Shown here: piece by piece, positions 21,400 through 30,609 of the stretch
Position numbering within the stretch: position 1 is the first letter of the stretch
Layout of the letters: every line of letters begins with the position of its first letter
Assembly (NCBI RefSeq): GCF_000758705.1
Contig: NZ_CP009287.1
Coordinates: 6,634,001-6,698,000, forward strand
From: Paenibacillus graminis
GTDB taxonomy: Bacteria; Bacillota; Bacilli; Paenibacillales; Paenibacillaceae
Length of the DNA stretch: 64,000 nt
Direction: 5' to 3'
Translations under genes and position numbers: made by a program
Notes under the pieces: model-generated
What the model was told of the DNA's origin: nothing
Database searches by the model: none
Seen by the model: only the letters and a program-made list of their open reading frames with translations

Positions 21400-22566
21400 T
21401 CAGAAATACACTGCAGGCGCAGGGAGATCTTCCTCCACATCCCGTCCATACAGCAGCACACTCATGGCAATCCCCATACTGGCCATATTAATCACGATAG
21501 AGGTCCCGCCATAACTAATGAACGGAAGCGTAATGCCGGTCAGCGGCATGAGGCCGATATACGCCCCGATGTTCTCAAAAATCTGGTACAGCAGCATCGC
21601 CACAATCCCAATAATCAGAAAAGGTCCTGCACGTTCCTGGCATTCCAGAGCGATCATGATCATCCGGTGAATCAGAATAAAAAACAGCAGCAGGAGCAAT
21701 GCCGCCCCTACGAAACCAAACTCTTCGGCAATCTGTGCAAATATCGCATCCGTATACAGCACCGGTATTTTACCAGACTGGACTGAGCCGCCCTTCATAT
21801 ATCCTTCTCCGCTGAGCCCACCCGAGGCAATGGCTATCTTGGCATTCCGCGTCTGATAGCTGTCGTCGCTGCTGGCCAGCTCCGGGACCAGCCAGGGGTC
21901 GAAGCGGGCCACAAAGTGCTTGCGGCCAATGGTCTCGCTGAGGAAATTTGTCATCTGCTCATGATAGTTGATATAGCTGTAAATAAAACCGAATATTGCG
22001 CCGCCAAAAATAATCAGACCGATCAGGGCATGGGACCATTTCATCCGGCCAATCCACAGCAGACCGACCAGAATGACCATGTAGCTCAGCGCATTGCCCA
22101 GATCGTTCTGGATAATGACGATTGCAAACGGCAGCAGCGCCACCAGACTGAGCGGCACAACATCACGCCAGAACAGAAGCTCACCTTTGTTTTTGCGGAC
22201 CAGCAGCGCAGCGAGCGCAAGAATCAGGATCAGCTTGAACAGCTCCGCCGGCTGAAGGCTTAACCCTCCGACTTCAAGCCATCCCCGCGCCCCGTTTTTC
22301 ACTTTGCCTACAAAGCTGACCACGACCAGTATCCCAACACCCATTATATAAATATAGTGTGCATATTTAACCAGAAGCCGGTAATCAAACAGGGACAGCC
22401 CAAAAAAGGCAACGAAGCCCACCCCGTACCACTTTATCATCTGGATGTGCAATCCATCGTCTTTTCGCCCGTGGGTGACGCTGTATATCGATAAAATACT
22501 GATAGCCATCAGCATAAGCAGCACAACGACGATGACGCCATCTATCTTTTTGAATCTCTGCAGCAT
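21400..22566 (-). CDS. FtsW/RodA/SpoVE-family glycosyltransferase, copy 1
   Basis: SEDS-family membrane peptidoglycan polymerase, 388 aa with about ten transmembrane helices. Motifs seen: HIQMIKWYGVG, GARGWLEVGGLSLQPAELFK, IIQNDLGNALSYMVILVG, IASGGLSGEGYMKGGSVQSG, FAQIAEEFGFVGA and the C-terminal LMPLTGITLPFISYGGTS. The GxxxxQPxELxK and catalytic-Asp QNDLG segments are intact. It is a close tandem paralogue of the next gene upstream (22809-23993). AGGGG lies nine bases before ATG. Sequence alone does not decide between RodA and a sporulation-specific SpoVE-like role; the neighbouring spoIIR is suggestive only. Confidence 0.9.
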   Translation of the reverse strand: MLQRFKKIDGVIVVVLLMLMAISILSIYSVTHGRKDDGLHIQMIKWYGVGFVAFFGLSLFDYRLLVKYAHYIYIMGVGILVVVSFVGKVKNGARGWLEVGGLSLQPAELFKLILILALAALLVRKNKGELLFWRDVVPLSLVALLPFAIVIIQNDLGNALSYMVILVGLLWIGRMKWSHALIGLIIFGGAIFGFIYSYINYHEQMTNFLSETIGRKHFVARFDPWLVPELASSDDSYQTRNAKIAIASGGLSGEGYMKGGSVQSGKIPVLYTDAIFAQIAEEFGFVGAALLLLLFFILIHRMIMIALECQERAGPFLIIGIVAMLLYQIFENIGAYIGLMPLTGITLPFISYGGTSIVINMASMGIAMSVLLYGRDVEEDLPAPAVYF

Positions 22567-22750
22567 GGAACAGACCCCTAACTATGTCCGGATTTAGGCT
22601 TGCCCGCTACGCATGCATTTAGAGCGAACATAGAGCGAACATTTAGAGCGAAGCCGTTGATTTCCATTTTAAAGCAAGGCACAGGGTAAATACAATTTTT
22701 TTACAACTGTCCACAAAATCCCTGGGTTTGGACACCCGCTGCCTAACAAC

Positions 22751-22790
22751 AAAAAACCGCCGGCCCATCAATAGATGGGCTCAGCGGTTC
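22751..22790 (-). terminator. Terminator after RodA-family copy 2
   Basis: Minus-strand hairpin AACCGCTGAGCCCATC / GATGGGCCGGCGGTT followed by TTTTTTG. It separates the two tandem SEDS genes into independent units. Confidence 0.9.
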
Positions 22791-22808
22791 GGGTTAACTG
22801 TGATTGAA

Positions 22809-23993
22809 CTATCCCTGCTTGGCCGGGGAGGTGTAGACCGATGGACTCGGCAGATCCTCTTCCACTTCCTGACCGTGCAGGCGCACACTCATAACCAAGC
22901 CGATACTGGCCATATTAATCATGAGCGAAGTTCCCCCATAGCTGATGAAGGGCAGTGTAATGCCGGTCAGCGGCATCAAGCCGATAAATGCGCCGATATT
23001 TTCAAATATCTGATAGAGCATCATGGCAACAATTCCGACGATCAGGAAAGGCCCTCCCCTATCCTTGCTCTCCAGTGCAATCAGAATCATCCGGTGAATC
23101 AGTATAAAGTAGAGCAGCAGCACCAGCGCCGAGCCTACGAAGCCAAACTCCTCAGCGATCTGCACAAAGATGGAATCCGAATAGGTGTAAGGCACCCGGT
23201 CCGTCTGCACGGAGCTGCCCTCCATGTATCCTTCGCCGCTCATCCCACCCGAGGCGATGGCCAGCTTCGCATTTTTGGTATGATAGCTCGCCTTGGCCGT
23301 CGCTTCGTCAGGGACCAGCCAGGGATCAAACCGCTCCACCCAGTGTGAACGGCCGATGTCTGTAAGAAAATCTTTGATTTCATCGTGGTAGTGAATGTAG
23401 CTTATTATCCCCCCCGCTGCGATACCGCCTATAACCAGCAGTCCAATCAGCGCATGGGTAAACTTGATATTGCCGATCCACAGCAATCCGACCAGGATGA
23501 CGATATAGGAAAGGGCGTTGCCCAGGTCATTTTGACTGATGACAATCAGGAACGGCAGCAGGGTAAGCAGTCCCAAAGGAACTACATCACTCCAGAACAG
23601 CAGCCTGTTTTTGTGCTTGCGCACCAGTACGGCTGCCAGGAACAGAATCAATATCAGCTTGAACAGCTCCGCTGGCTGCAGACTGAAGCCTCCGAATTTA
23701 ATCCAGCCCTGGGCTCCGTTCTGCTCCTTGCCGATAAAACTGACCAGCACCAGAATCCCAATTCCCGTAACATAAATGTACAGCGCGTACTTTACGAGCA
23801 GCCGATAATCCACAAAGGTCAATCCTATAAAAGCGATGATGCCCAGCACATAGAACTTAATCATCCGCAGATGCGCCCCATCCAGCTTATCCCGTCCATG
23901 CGTGACGCTGTATATGGAAAAAATACTGACGACCATCAACAGCAGTAAAATGATTACGATGACGCCGTCGATCTTTTTAATCTTCTGAAGCAT
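22809..23993 (-). CDS. FtsW/RodA/SpoVE-family glycosyltransferase, copy 2
   Basis: Tandem paralogue of 21400-22566, 394 aa from ATG 23993 (MLQKIKKIDGVIVIILLLL), where AAGGAGACAGAAT gives a good ribosome binding site; a 71-residue upstream extension has none. Same SEDS motifs: GAQGWIKFGGFSLQPAELFK, SQNDLGNALSYIVILVG, IASGGMSGEGYMEGSSVQT, FVQIAEEFGFVG, LMPLTGITLPFISYGGTS. The two proteins match along their whole length, including the unusual RFDPWLVP insert. The stretch 22567-22750 holds three short AGAGCGAACAT repeats (about 22620-22655) but no gene. Confidence 0.9.
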   Translation of the reverse strand: MLQKIKKIDGVIVIILLLLMVVSIFSIYSVTHGRDKLDGAHLRMIKFYVLGIIAFIGLTFVDYRLLVKYALYIYVTGIGILVLVSFIGKEQNGAQGWIKFGGFSLQPAELFKLILILFLAAVLVRKHKNRLLFWSDVVPLGLLTLLPFLIVISQNDLGNALSYIVILVGLLWIGNIKFTHALIGLLVIGGIAAGGIISYIHYHDEIKDFLTDIGRSHWVERFDPWLVPDEATAKASYHTKNAKLAIASGGMSGEGYMEGSSVQTDRVPYTYSDSIFVQIAEEFGFVGSALVLLLYFILIHRMILIALESKDRGGPFLIVGIVAMMLYQIFENIGAFIGLMPLTGITLPFISYGGTSLMINMASIGLVMSVRLHGQEVEEDLPSPSVYTSPAKQG

Positions 23994-24223
23994 ATTCTGT
24001 CTCCTTACTCTGTACTGGGTCTTCTGAAATTCCTGTCTATGCTGAAGTCCCGTCAATTTCATTGTAAAGGAAGGGGCATCAAAAATACAATTCCATACGA
24101 AAACGGTTCTGCTCCGCCGCGCGGATGTCCGCTCATACCGGTCCAGTTCATAGCAGCACGCAGTATATCCGGTAATAGGTAACTCGAATGCCTTACTTAT
24201 GCTCACTCACTTAGTAGTTAAAG

Positions 24224-24412
24224 GTGGAAAAAGTAGAACTAAATCAGCGGTTATCGGCCTCAGCATCATCATTAGTGGGAAAAAGTAGAACTAATCCGGC
24301 TGTTTTGAGTAACTTGCCTTGATTTCTTTCGAATTAAGTGGAGAAATTCCCACTAACTATCAATTTGGGCGTGCCTCCCGCTGGACAGGTGGAGAAATCC
24401 CACTTCGTTTCA
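24224..24412. repeat. Intergenic short repeats between prmC and RodA-family copy 2
   Basis: The 500-base gap 23994-24494 carries two direct copies of GGAAAAAGTAGAACTAA (near 24227 and 24281) and two GTGGAGAAAT...CCCACT blocks that can pair with them. It resembles the dispersed repeat family in logic but differs in sequence. No credible ORF. Confidence 0.5.
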
Positions 24413-24494
24413 GAAGTTCATGCTCCGGACAGCAGTTATGCCCCAAACAGGAGCTCATGCCCCGAATTTCCTTCATACAGGGAATGCCGCTGCT

Positions 24495-25394
24495 CTAACG
24501 CGCTATGCCCAACACATGGCGGGGAATCCCCGCGAGATCGTCAATGGTGATGATCTCGCTCCAATGTCCTGCTGCCCGCAGCAGCCCGGCCACCTGCTCG
24601 GCCTGTCCTTGGCCGAGCTCGAAGCCGACCAGGCGCGGGGGGGCGGGCAGCAGCGGCAGCTGCTCGATCATGCGGCGGTACGGGTCCAGCCCGTCATCGC
24701 CGCCATCCAGCGCGGTGCGCGGCTCATGGTCGCGCACTTCGCGCTGCAGCCCGGCGATATCCCCGCCGGGAATATACGGCGGGTTGGAGACGAGAATATC
24801 CGTCTCCATCCCCGCAAACGGCTCGAGCAGATCGCCGAGCCGCAGGTCCACTGCCGTGCCGTGCCGCTGCGCATTGCGCCCGGCCACGGCCAGCGCGCCG
24901 GGCGAGATGTCGCCGGCGCAGACCCGCCACGCCGGCGCTTCCGCCGCCAGCGTGACGGAGATCGCACCGCTGCCGGCGCCGATGTCGACGGCGGTCAGCG
25001 GACGGGGCGCAACCGAGCCGTCCGGCCACAGCTCCGCGCCGTACTTCAGAATCGCCTCGACGAGCAGCTCCGTCTCGGGCCGGGGGATGAGCACAGCGGG
25101 CGTTACCTCAAATACCCGCCCGTAGAATTCCTGCTCGCCGATGATATACTGCACCGGCTCACCGGCCGCCCGGCGGGTGACCCCGGCTTCCCAAGCCGCC
25201 CGCGCTTCTGCCGGAAAAGGATCAGCCAGGGCCGTATAATAGGCCGCCCCGGACAAGCCCAGCACATGCTCCAGCAGAAGCTGGCTGCTACGCTGCGGCT
25301 CATTGCATCCGGATTTGTCCAAAAAAGAAGAAGCCTCCGCAAAGGCTTCCCGGATGCTTTGCACGTCAGGCATGACATAAGAGTCGTGTTTCAA
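24495..25394 (-). CDS. prmC: Release-factor glutamine methyltransferase
   Basis: Methylates the Gln of the GGQ motif in release factors RF1/RF2. The 299-aa protein has the helical N-terminal domain (EHVLGLSGAAYYTALAD), substrate-linking EFYGRVFEVTPAVLIPRPETE, SAM site DIGAGSGAISVTLAAE and catalytic NPPYIPGGDIAG. Start is TTG 25394, with AAAGGAG nine bases upstream overlapping the prfA stop. Directly downstream of prfA, its substrate gene, with four bases between them. High GC like ywlC. Confidence 0.96.
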   Translation of the reverse strand: MKHDSYVMPDVQSIREAFAEASSFLDKSGCNEPQRSSQLLLEHVLGLSGAAYYTALADPFPAEARAAWEAGVTRRAAGEPVQYIIGEQEFYGRVFEVTPAVLIPRPETELLVEAILKYGAELWPDGSVAPRPLTAVDIGAGSGAISVTLAAEAPAWRVCAGDISPGALAVAGRNAQRHGTAVDLRLGDLLEPFAGMETDILVSNPPYIPGGDIAGLQREVRDHEPRTALDGGDDGLDPYRRMIEQLPLLPAPPRLVGFELGQGQAEQVAGLLRAAGHWSEIITIDDLAGIPRHVLGIAR

Positions 25395-25398
25395 AGCA

Positions 25399-26466
25399 TT
25401 ATTCTCCTTTTTCCATCAATTCCGCTTGCTCCGCAATCGACAGGGCCGAGATAATTTCCGTAATATCACCGTTCATGACCTGATCCAGACGGTGCAGCGT
25501 CAGGCCGATACGATGGTCGGTCACACGGCTCTGCGGGAAGTTATAGGTGCGGATACGCTCACTGCGGTCACCTGTGCCGACCTTGCTCTTGCGTTCTCCG
25601 GCATATTTCGCTTCCTCTTCCTGGCGCTTCATGTCCGAGATCCGGGCGCGCAGCACCTGCAGGGCTTTCTCTTTGTTGGAGTTCTGAGACTTGCCGTCCT
25701 GGCAGGTGGCCACGATGCCCGTTGGCACGTGAGTTACCCGAACCGCGGATTTGGTCGTATTAACTGACTGTCCGCCCGCTCCGCTGGAGCAGAAGGTATC
25801 TACGCGGATATCTTTGTCGAGAATTTCAATTTCGAACTCTTCCGCTTCCGGCATGACCGATACGGTAGAAGTCGAGGTATGAATACGTCCTCCGGATTCT
25901 GTGGTCGGGATACGCTGCACGCGGTGTGCGCCGCTTTCGAATTTCATTTTGCTGTACGCGCCGCGCCCGTTGATCATGAAGATAACCTCTTTGAAGCCGC
26001 CGAGGTCGTTCGTATTAACATCCATCAGCTCCACGCGCCACCCCTGGGTATCTGCATAACGGGTGTACATCCGGTACAGATCTGATGCGAACAATGCCGC
26101 TTCATCCCCACCGGCTGCACCGCGGATTTCCACGATCACGTTTTTGTCATCGTTAGGGTCCTTCGGCAGCAGCAGGAGGCGGATTTTTTCCTCCAGCGCA
26201 GTCTGGCGCGAGGAGAGGTCTTCAATCTCCATCTTGACCATTTCTTTCATTTCATCATCAAGCTTTTCGCCCTGCATCATCTTAGCGGCTTCAAGCTCTT
26301 CCATTACATTTTTATATTCGGCATACGCCTCAAAGGCGGGCTGCAAATCGGATTGTTCTTTGGAATAGTCCCTCAGTTTCTTACTGTCGCTTGCAACATC
26401 CGGGTCACAAAGCAGTTCACTGAGTTTCTCATAGCGGTCCGCCAGGGATTGCAATCGGTCCAACAA
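25399..26466 (-). CDS. prfA: Peptide chain release factor 1
   Basis: Recognises UAA/UAG stop codons. The 355-aa protein has the tripeptide anticodon region in [18 protein letters not shown] (PTT here, against PAT in E. coli), the catalytic GGQ in [17 protein letters not shown], and the [15 protein letters not shown] tail. TTG start at 26466 with GGAGAGGTG seven bases upstream. Forms an operon with prmC. The N-terminal coiled coil ([19 protein letters not shown]) is complete. Confidence 0.97.
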   Translation of the reverse strand: MLDRLQSLADRYEKLSELLCDPDVASDSKKLRDYSKEQSDLQPAFEAYAEYKNVMEELEAAKMMQGEKLDDEMKEMVKMEIEDLSSRQTALEEKIRLLLLPKDPNDDKNVIVEIRGAAGGDEAALFASDLYRMYTRYADTQGWRVELMDVNTNDLGGFKEVIFMINGRGAYSKMKFESGAHRVQRIPTTESGGRIHTSTSTVSVMPEAEEFEIEILDKDIRVDTFCSSGAGGQSVNTTKSAVRVTHVPTGIVATCQDGKSQNSNKEKALQVLRARISDMKRQEEEAKYAGERKSKVGTGDRSERIRTYNFPQSRVTDHRIGLTLHRLDQVMNGDITEIISALSIAEQAELMEKGE

Positions 26467-26727
26467 GGGAATTCACCTCTCCTGATTCAATTTCAGATTC
26501 AATATGGAAACTTTAAATTGTTGATACAATAAAAATAGATATACGACTTTATATTATACCACCGAACCCGCCGATTGGCTACAGTGCCCTATGCACAGCT
26601 CTGTATATTTTGCAGAGCCGGTGAAACTCCACTCCTTATAATGTGATCCGGCAGGAAAGTTATTCATAACACGGAGGTTCGCACTGAAATAAATGGAAGC
26701 GGGGAACAAAAGTTTAATCGGATAATA

Positions 26728-27131
26728 GAACAAAACGGCTACGCCGCCCTTGACTAGATAACGTCACTGTCTCGGATTTCAATTTAGCGTTGTCTGGAAG
26801 ACCCTTCGGAAGACCCTTCATGAATCGTGCTGCCATTCCAAGTGGAAAAAGGATCACTAATTGGCCCCAGCACACCGATCTCCGCAGCCTAAGTTGGAAA
26901 AAGGATCACTAATCTAGCTCATTTCGCTCCCGAATGGGTACAACTCACCCATTAAGTTCCCTTTTTCCAACTAAATCCCTCATTTGTTGATTTGGAGGGG
27001 AAATAAGCTCCCTTTTTCCAACTAGCGGTCGTTCACCTGCTTCTCCGCCAGCCCGGGTTAGAAAAAGGCTGTCGAATCCGGCTGATGTCCACCCCAATTC
27101 GCTGAATTCACGTCTACTTATCCCCAACTTA
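26728..27131. repeat. Dispersed intergenic repeat, copy B
   Basis: Longest copy of the family described at 901-1217. It contains GAACAAAACGGCTACGCCG, TTTCAATTTAGCG, two GTGGAAAAAGG/GTTGGAAAAAGG blocks, two CCTTTTTCCAAC blocks, CACCTGCTTCTCCGCCAGC and a tail with AATTCGCTGAATTCACGTC that is shared with copy D. It fills most of the gap between ychF and prfA. A 79-codon minus-strand ORF inside it is simply repeat sequence. Confidence 0.82.
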
Positions 27132-27253
27132 ACAGTATAACGGCTTCTGAGTCCGAAACACCAGAAAAGCAGACTTTTTCGCAAACCCAGGTCTTCTGTG
27201 TCTGAAGCCGCCAGGGAAACAGGTATTGTTTGGCATTACTTAATTTCCAAAAC

Positions 27254-27360
27254 GATAAAAAAAGTCATCCAGCCCTGTAGAAACTCTACTCTGGATGACT
27301 TCTGTTATTTCGTACATGCTCTGAATGACTTCTGCTATTTCATACCTACTCTGGATGACT
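27254..27360 (-). terminator. Terminator of ychF preceded by 30-base tandem repeats
   Basis: The hairpin AGTCATCCAG...CTGGATGACT (27263-27300) with a following T run ends ychF transcription. The left arm is itself one unit of a 30-base tandem repeat: GGATGACT at 27293, GAATGACT at 27323 and GGATGACT at 27353, joined by TCTGCTATTTCRTAC. Alternative pairings could give several nested hairpins. Confidence 0.8.
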
Positions 27361-27389
27361 CTCCACCCATATTTGGCCGGTGATACGGC

Positions 27390-28490
27390 CTATACGTTGA
27401 AACGGAAATGCATGACATCGCCGTCCTGCACCAGATATTCCTTGCCTTCCAGACGCAGCTGTCCGCGTTCCTTGGCCCCGTTCATCGAACCGGCTGCCAG
27501 CAGATCGGCATAAGCAACAACCTCTGCACGAATGAAGCCGCGTTCGAAGTCCGTATGAATGACACCGGCTGCACCAGGTGCTTTGGTTCCTTTACGGATG
27601 GTCCAAGCACGAACCTCCTGCACACCTGCAGTGAAGTAAGTGTAGAGACCCAGCAGCCTATAGGCTGCCTTAATCAGACGGTTCAGACCGGATTCCTGCA
27701 GGCCCAGCTCTTCCAGGAACATCGCTTTGTCTTCGCCTTCCAGTTCGGCAATCTCTGCTTCCACCTTGGCACTGATTGGCACCACTTCGGCATTCTCGGC
27801 AACGGCAAACTCACGGACCTGCTGAACGTAAGGGTTCTCGTCGGCAGTCGCCACTTCATCTTCACCCACGTTAGCCGCATACAGCACTGGCTTCAGGGTC
27901 AACAGATGAAGATCGCGCACAATCAGACGTTCATCATCGGTCAATTCTACGCTGCGCGCGGGTTTGTCTTCGTACAGAGCTTCCTTGATGCGCTCCAGCA
28001 CTTCTACTTCCTGGGCGTATTTCTTATCGCCGCCCTTGATGTTTTTGCGGGAACGTTCGATGCGCTTCTCCAGGCTCTCCAGATCGGCAAGAATCAGCTC
28101 CAGGTTAATCGTCTGAATGTCACTGACCGGGTTCACTTTGCCATCGACATGGGTAACGTTCTCATCCACGAAGCAGCGTACCACATGAACAATCGCATCC
28201 ACTTCACGGATATGGGCCAGGAACTTGTTGCCCAGGCCTTCACCCTTGCTCGCACCGCGTACCAGACCGGCAATATCCACGAATTCAAAGGCAGTCGGAA
28301 CCGTCTTGTTCGGCTGCACCAGCTCTGTCAGCTTATCCAAGCGCTCATCCGGCACTTCCACAACACCCACGTTCGGGTCAATAGTGCAAAAAGGATAGTT
28401 GGCGGATTCTGCTCCCGCCTGTGTAATTGCATTGAACAATGTGGATTTTCCCACGTTGGGAAGTCCTACAATACCTGCTTTCAAAGCCAT
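27390..28490 (-). CDS. ychF: Obg-family ATPase YchF/OLA1
   Basis: Universally conserved P-loop protein that prefers ATP over GTP and binds ribosomes; linked to oxidative-stress responses. The 366-aa protein begins [21 protein letters not shown] (G1), with [17 protein letters not shown] (G3), the altered G4 ANVGEDE and a C-terminal TGS domain ([32 protein letters not shown]). AGGAG lies 11 bases before ATG. Length is standard. Confidence 0.97.
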   Translation of the reverse strand: MALKAGIVGLPNVGKSTLFNAITQAGAESANYPFCTIDPNVGVVEVPDERLDKLTELVQPNKTVPTAFEFVDIAGLVRGASKGEGLGNKFLAHIREVDAIVHVVRCFVDENVTHVDGKVNPVSDIQTINLELILADLESLEKRIERSRKNIKGGDKKYAQEVEVLERIKEALYEDKPARSVELTDDERLIVRDLHLLTLKPVLYAANVGEDEVATADENPYVQQVREFAVAENAEVVPISAKVEAEIAELEGEDKAMFLEELGLQESGLNRLIKAAYRLLGLYTYFTAGVQEVRAWTIRKGTKAPGAAGVIHTDFERGFIRAEVVAYADLLAAGSMNGAKERGQLRLEGKEYLVQDGDVMHFRFNV

Positions 28491-28626
28491 TTATATGACA
28501 ACTCCTATTTTCGGTTGGATTGATCACCGCATAATTTCCAGGCTCGATCTAAACCATTATATATTAGAACAAAACCGCCAGCAACAGCAGATATCCAGCC
28601 TTTGCCGGGTTGAACAGCCGCCTATG

Positions 28627-29097
28627 CTAGAGTTCTTTCGACATGGTGATATCGGTGACGGCAAAACCCGCTTTTTTGTAAAGCTCAAAAGCCCGGTTGT
28701 TCTGGCCGAACACATGCAGGCCGATTCGGGTTATATTCAGTTTGCGGGCTTCCTCATCCAGCGCAAGCAGCGTCTGCTTGCCGTATCCTTTTCCCTGAAA
28801 CGCTTCGAAAACATAAAAATCATAAATAAATGCTTCACGCCCGTTGCGCCCCTCGCTCACGTTGAACCAGATATATCCGGCCTGGGTATCGGACTCCGTC
28901 TCTACTATGGAATAGAGATAAGCCCCTTCCGTGTTGAGCCCCTCGGGTAAAAACCGGGTCATCTCATCTTGGGACAGCTGCATGGCCGTTTCTACATCCC
29001 AGGAACCGGCTTTGATTTTGTCCTCCGCATAATCCCGGGCGGATTGGCTTAAAAAAAATTGAAATGTGGTTTCGTCCATTTGGACCAGTCTAATCAT
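28627..29097 (-). CDS. GNAT-family N-acetyltransferase
   Basis: Predicted acetyl-CoA-dependent acetyltransferase of unknown substrate, 156 aa. The GNAT fold is indicated by IYDFYVFEAFQGKGYGKQTL, with the Q-x-x-G-x-G acetyl-CoA loop, and by the C-terminal GLHVFGQNNRAFELYKKAGF motif. AAGGAAGG lies about ten bases before ATG. It follows fni with a 39-base gap, so co-transcription is possible. The 5' part (TTFQFFLSQSARDYAEDKI) resembles the small YnaD/YjaB-like acetyltransferases in layout only. Confidence 0.85.
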   Translation of the reverse strand: MIRLVQMDETTFQFFLSQSARDYAEDKIKAGSWDVETAMQLSQDEMTRFLPEGLNTEGAYLYSIVETESDTQAGYIWFNVSEGRNGREAFIYDFYVFEAFQGKGYGKQTLLALDEEARKLNITRIGLHVFGQNNRAFELYKKAGFAVTDITMSKEL

Positions 29098-29136
29098 GGT
29101 TTTGTGCCCTTCCTTATTCCTTATTCTCTAATCATG

Positions 29137-30264
29137 TCAACGTCTTATCAGGCGGTGAGTCCCGCGGAGCGCCGCCAGATCCGGGGCGCCGATGCCGAAC
29201 ATCGCAGTCCGCAGCTCCAGCTCCACCTGGGCCAGCGCTTGATCCAGCGCTTCCTCGGATTCTACAGCCGGACCCAGCAGATTCCGCCCGAAGCCGGCCA
29301 GATCCGCACCGAGCGCCAATGCCTTCGCGGCATCCACACCGTGCCGCAGCCCGCCGCTGCCGATCAGTGCACCGCGCTTCGAGGCCGCCCGCACCTCTGC
29401 AATGCACTCCGCGGTGGGAATTCCCCAATCCGCGAAGGCCTCTGCGGCAGCCCGCCGGACCGGATCACTGCTGCGGAATTTCTCAACTTGGCTCCAGGAG
29501 GTGCCGCCAGCACCCGCCACATCGACAAAGGCTACCCCGGCACTGTACAGCCGTAACGCCGTTTCTCCATCAATGCCCCAACCGACCTCTTTGACACCAA
29601 CAGGAATTTCCAGCTCTCTGCACACGCGCTCGATCCGGGTTAACAAGTCAGCAAACCCGGTATTGCCCTCAGGCTGAAAAACCTCCTGAATCCCGTTCAG
29701 ATGCAGGACCAGCCAATCCGCACCCGCGATCTCTACCGCCCGGCGGCATTCTGCCACGCCAAAGCCGTAAGACAATTGCACCGCTCCGATATTGGCGATG
29801 ACGGGAATGCCCGGAGCCTTATCGCGGACCCGGAAAGTAGCCGCCAGCTCGGACCGCTCGACTGCCGCCCGTATGGAGCCTACCCCGAGCGCCCAGCCCC
29901 GGCGTTCGGCGGCCTCCGCCAGCCTGGCATTAATCGCGCCGGTAGCAGCACTGCCGCCGGTCATCGAGCTGATCAGCAGCGGCGTGCGCAGCTCACGCTC
30001 CAGGAAGACCGTCCGCAGGGAAATGTCATCGTAATTCAGCTCGGGGAGCGCATTATGGCGGAAGCGGTAATGCTCAAAGCCAGCTGTAATGCCGCTGGCC
30101 CCAACCTCCTCGTTCAAGCACAGCCTTACATGTTCAATCTTGCGTTCCCCCGTCGTGGAGGAAGGCAACAGGGACTGATGCCCGGCAGGTTTTGCCGTTT
30201 GCGGGGCTATGCTTGTTGTCTTTGATTTTTTATGCGGTGACTCATCCTGCGGTATCTGGCCCAT
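29137..30264 (-). CDS. fni: Isopentenyl-diphosphate delta-isomerase, type 2
   Basis: FMN- and NADPH-dependent enzyme interconverting IPP and DMAPP for isoprenoid synthesis. The 375-aa TIM-barrel protein has ISSMTGGSAATGAINARLAE, ALGVGSIRAA, NIGAVQLSYG, LHLNGIQEVFQPEGNT, VGVKEVGWGI, DVAGAGGTSW and GSGGLRHGVDAAKALALGAD. The first about 35 residues (SPHKKSKTTSIAPQT) are a non-conserved extension; the conserved core starts at RKIEHVRLCL, so an internal start cannot be excluded. 30265-30544 between this gene and the plus-strand gene has no supported ORF. Confidence 0.94.
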   Translation of the reverse strand: MGQIPQDESPHKKSKTTSIAPQTAKPAGHQSLLPSSTTGERKIEHVRLCLNEEVGASGITAGFEHYRFRHNALPELNYDDISLRTVFLERELRTPLLISSMTGGSAATGAINARLAEAAERRGWALGVGSIRAAVERSELAATFRVRDKAPGIPVIANIGAVQLSYGFGVAECRRAVEIAGADWLVLHLNGIQEVFQPEGNTGFADLLTRIERVCRELEIPVGVKEVGWGIDGETALRLYSAGVAFVDVAGAGGTSWSQVEKFRSSDPVRRAAAEAFADWGIPTAECIAEVRAASKRGALIGSGGLRHGVDAAKALALGADLAGFGRNLLGPAVESEEALDQALAQVELELRTAMFGIGAPDLAALRGTHRLIRR

Positions 30265-30544
30265 GCTGTCATCCCCCGTTCCTAATGATCTATGTTTACC
30301 CGCATGAGATTTTCACATCAAAAGGTTTGAAACCTTATCTGGTCTGTAAGTTGGAATTGTATTGATTGCCTGCCGGCACGCTTCATTATAGCATATCCGC
30401 ATCCCACCACCACGCCCGGCAATTTACGGGCCAATGTGTCTGCTGTTCCAGGTGTGATGAACACATGGAAGTAACGGTTATATTTCCATGTCCCGTCATC
30501 AGACATTCCTACTGCTTCAGTTTCCCTCTGCGGGTGTTAAATAG

Positions 30545-30574
30545 TTGGATACTCTGTCGGAGCATACTTATAGT
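30545..30574 (+). promoter_or_regulatory. Candidate promoter of the PLD-fold gene
   Basis: TTGGAT (30545-30550), 18-base spacer, TATAGT (30569-30574). It is 36 bases before the ATG, which has AGGAGG upstream. Confidence 0.5.
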
Positions 30575-30609
30575 GCAAGTTTACTCCGCATCACATTCAG
30601 GAGGAACCC

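Noticed and set aside
26945..27184. 79-codon minus-strand ORF in the gap between ychF and prfA
   Set aside because: It consists of repeat copy B read in one frame, has no good ribosome site and no resemblance to any family.
30318..30506. 62-codon minus-strand ORF upstream of the PLD-fold gene
   Set aside because: No ribosome binding site, no domain, and it overlaps the divergent promoter region.
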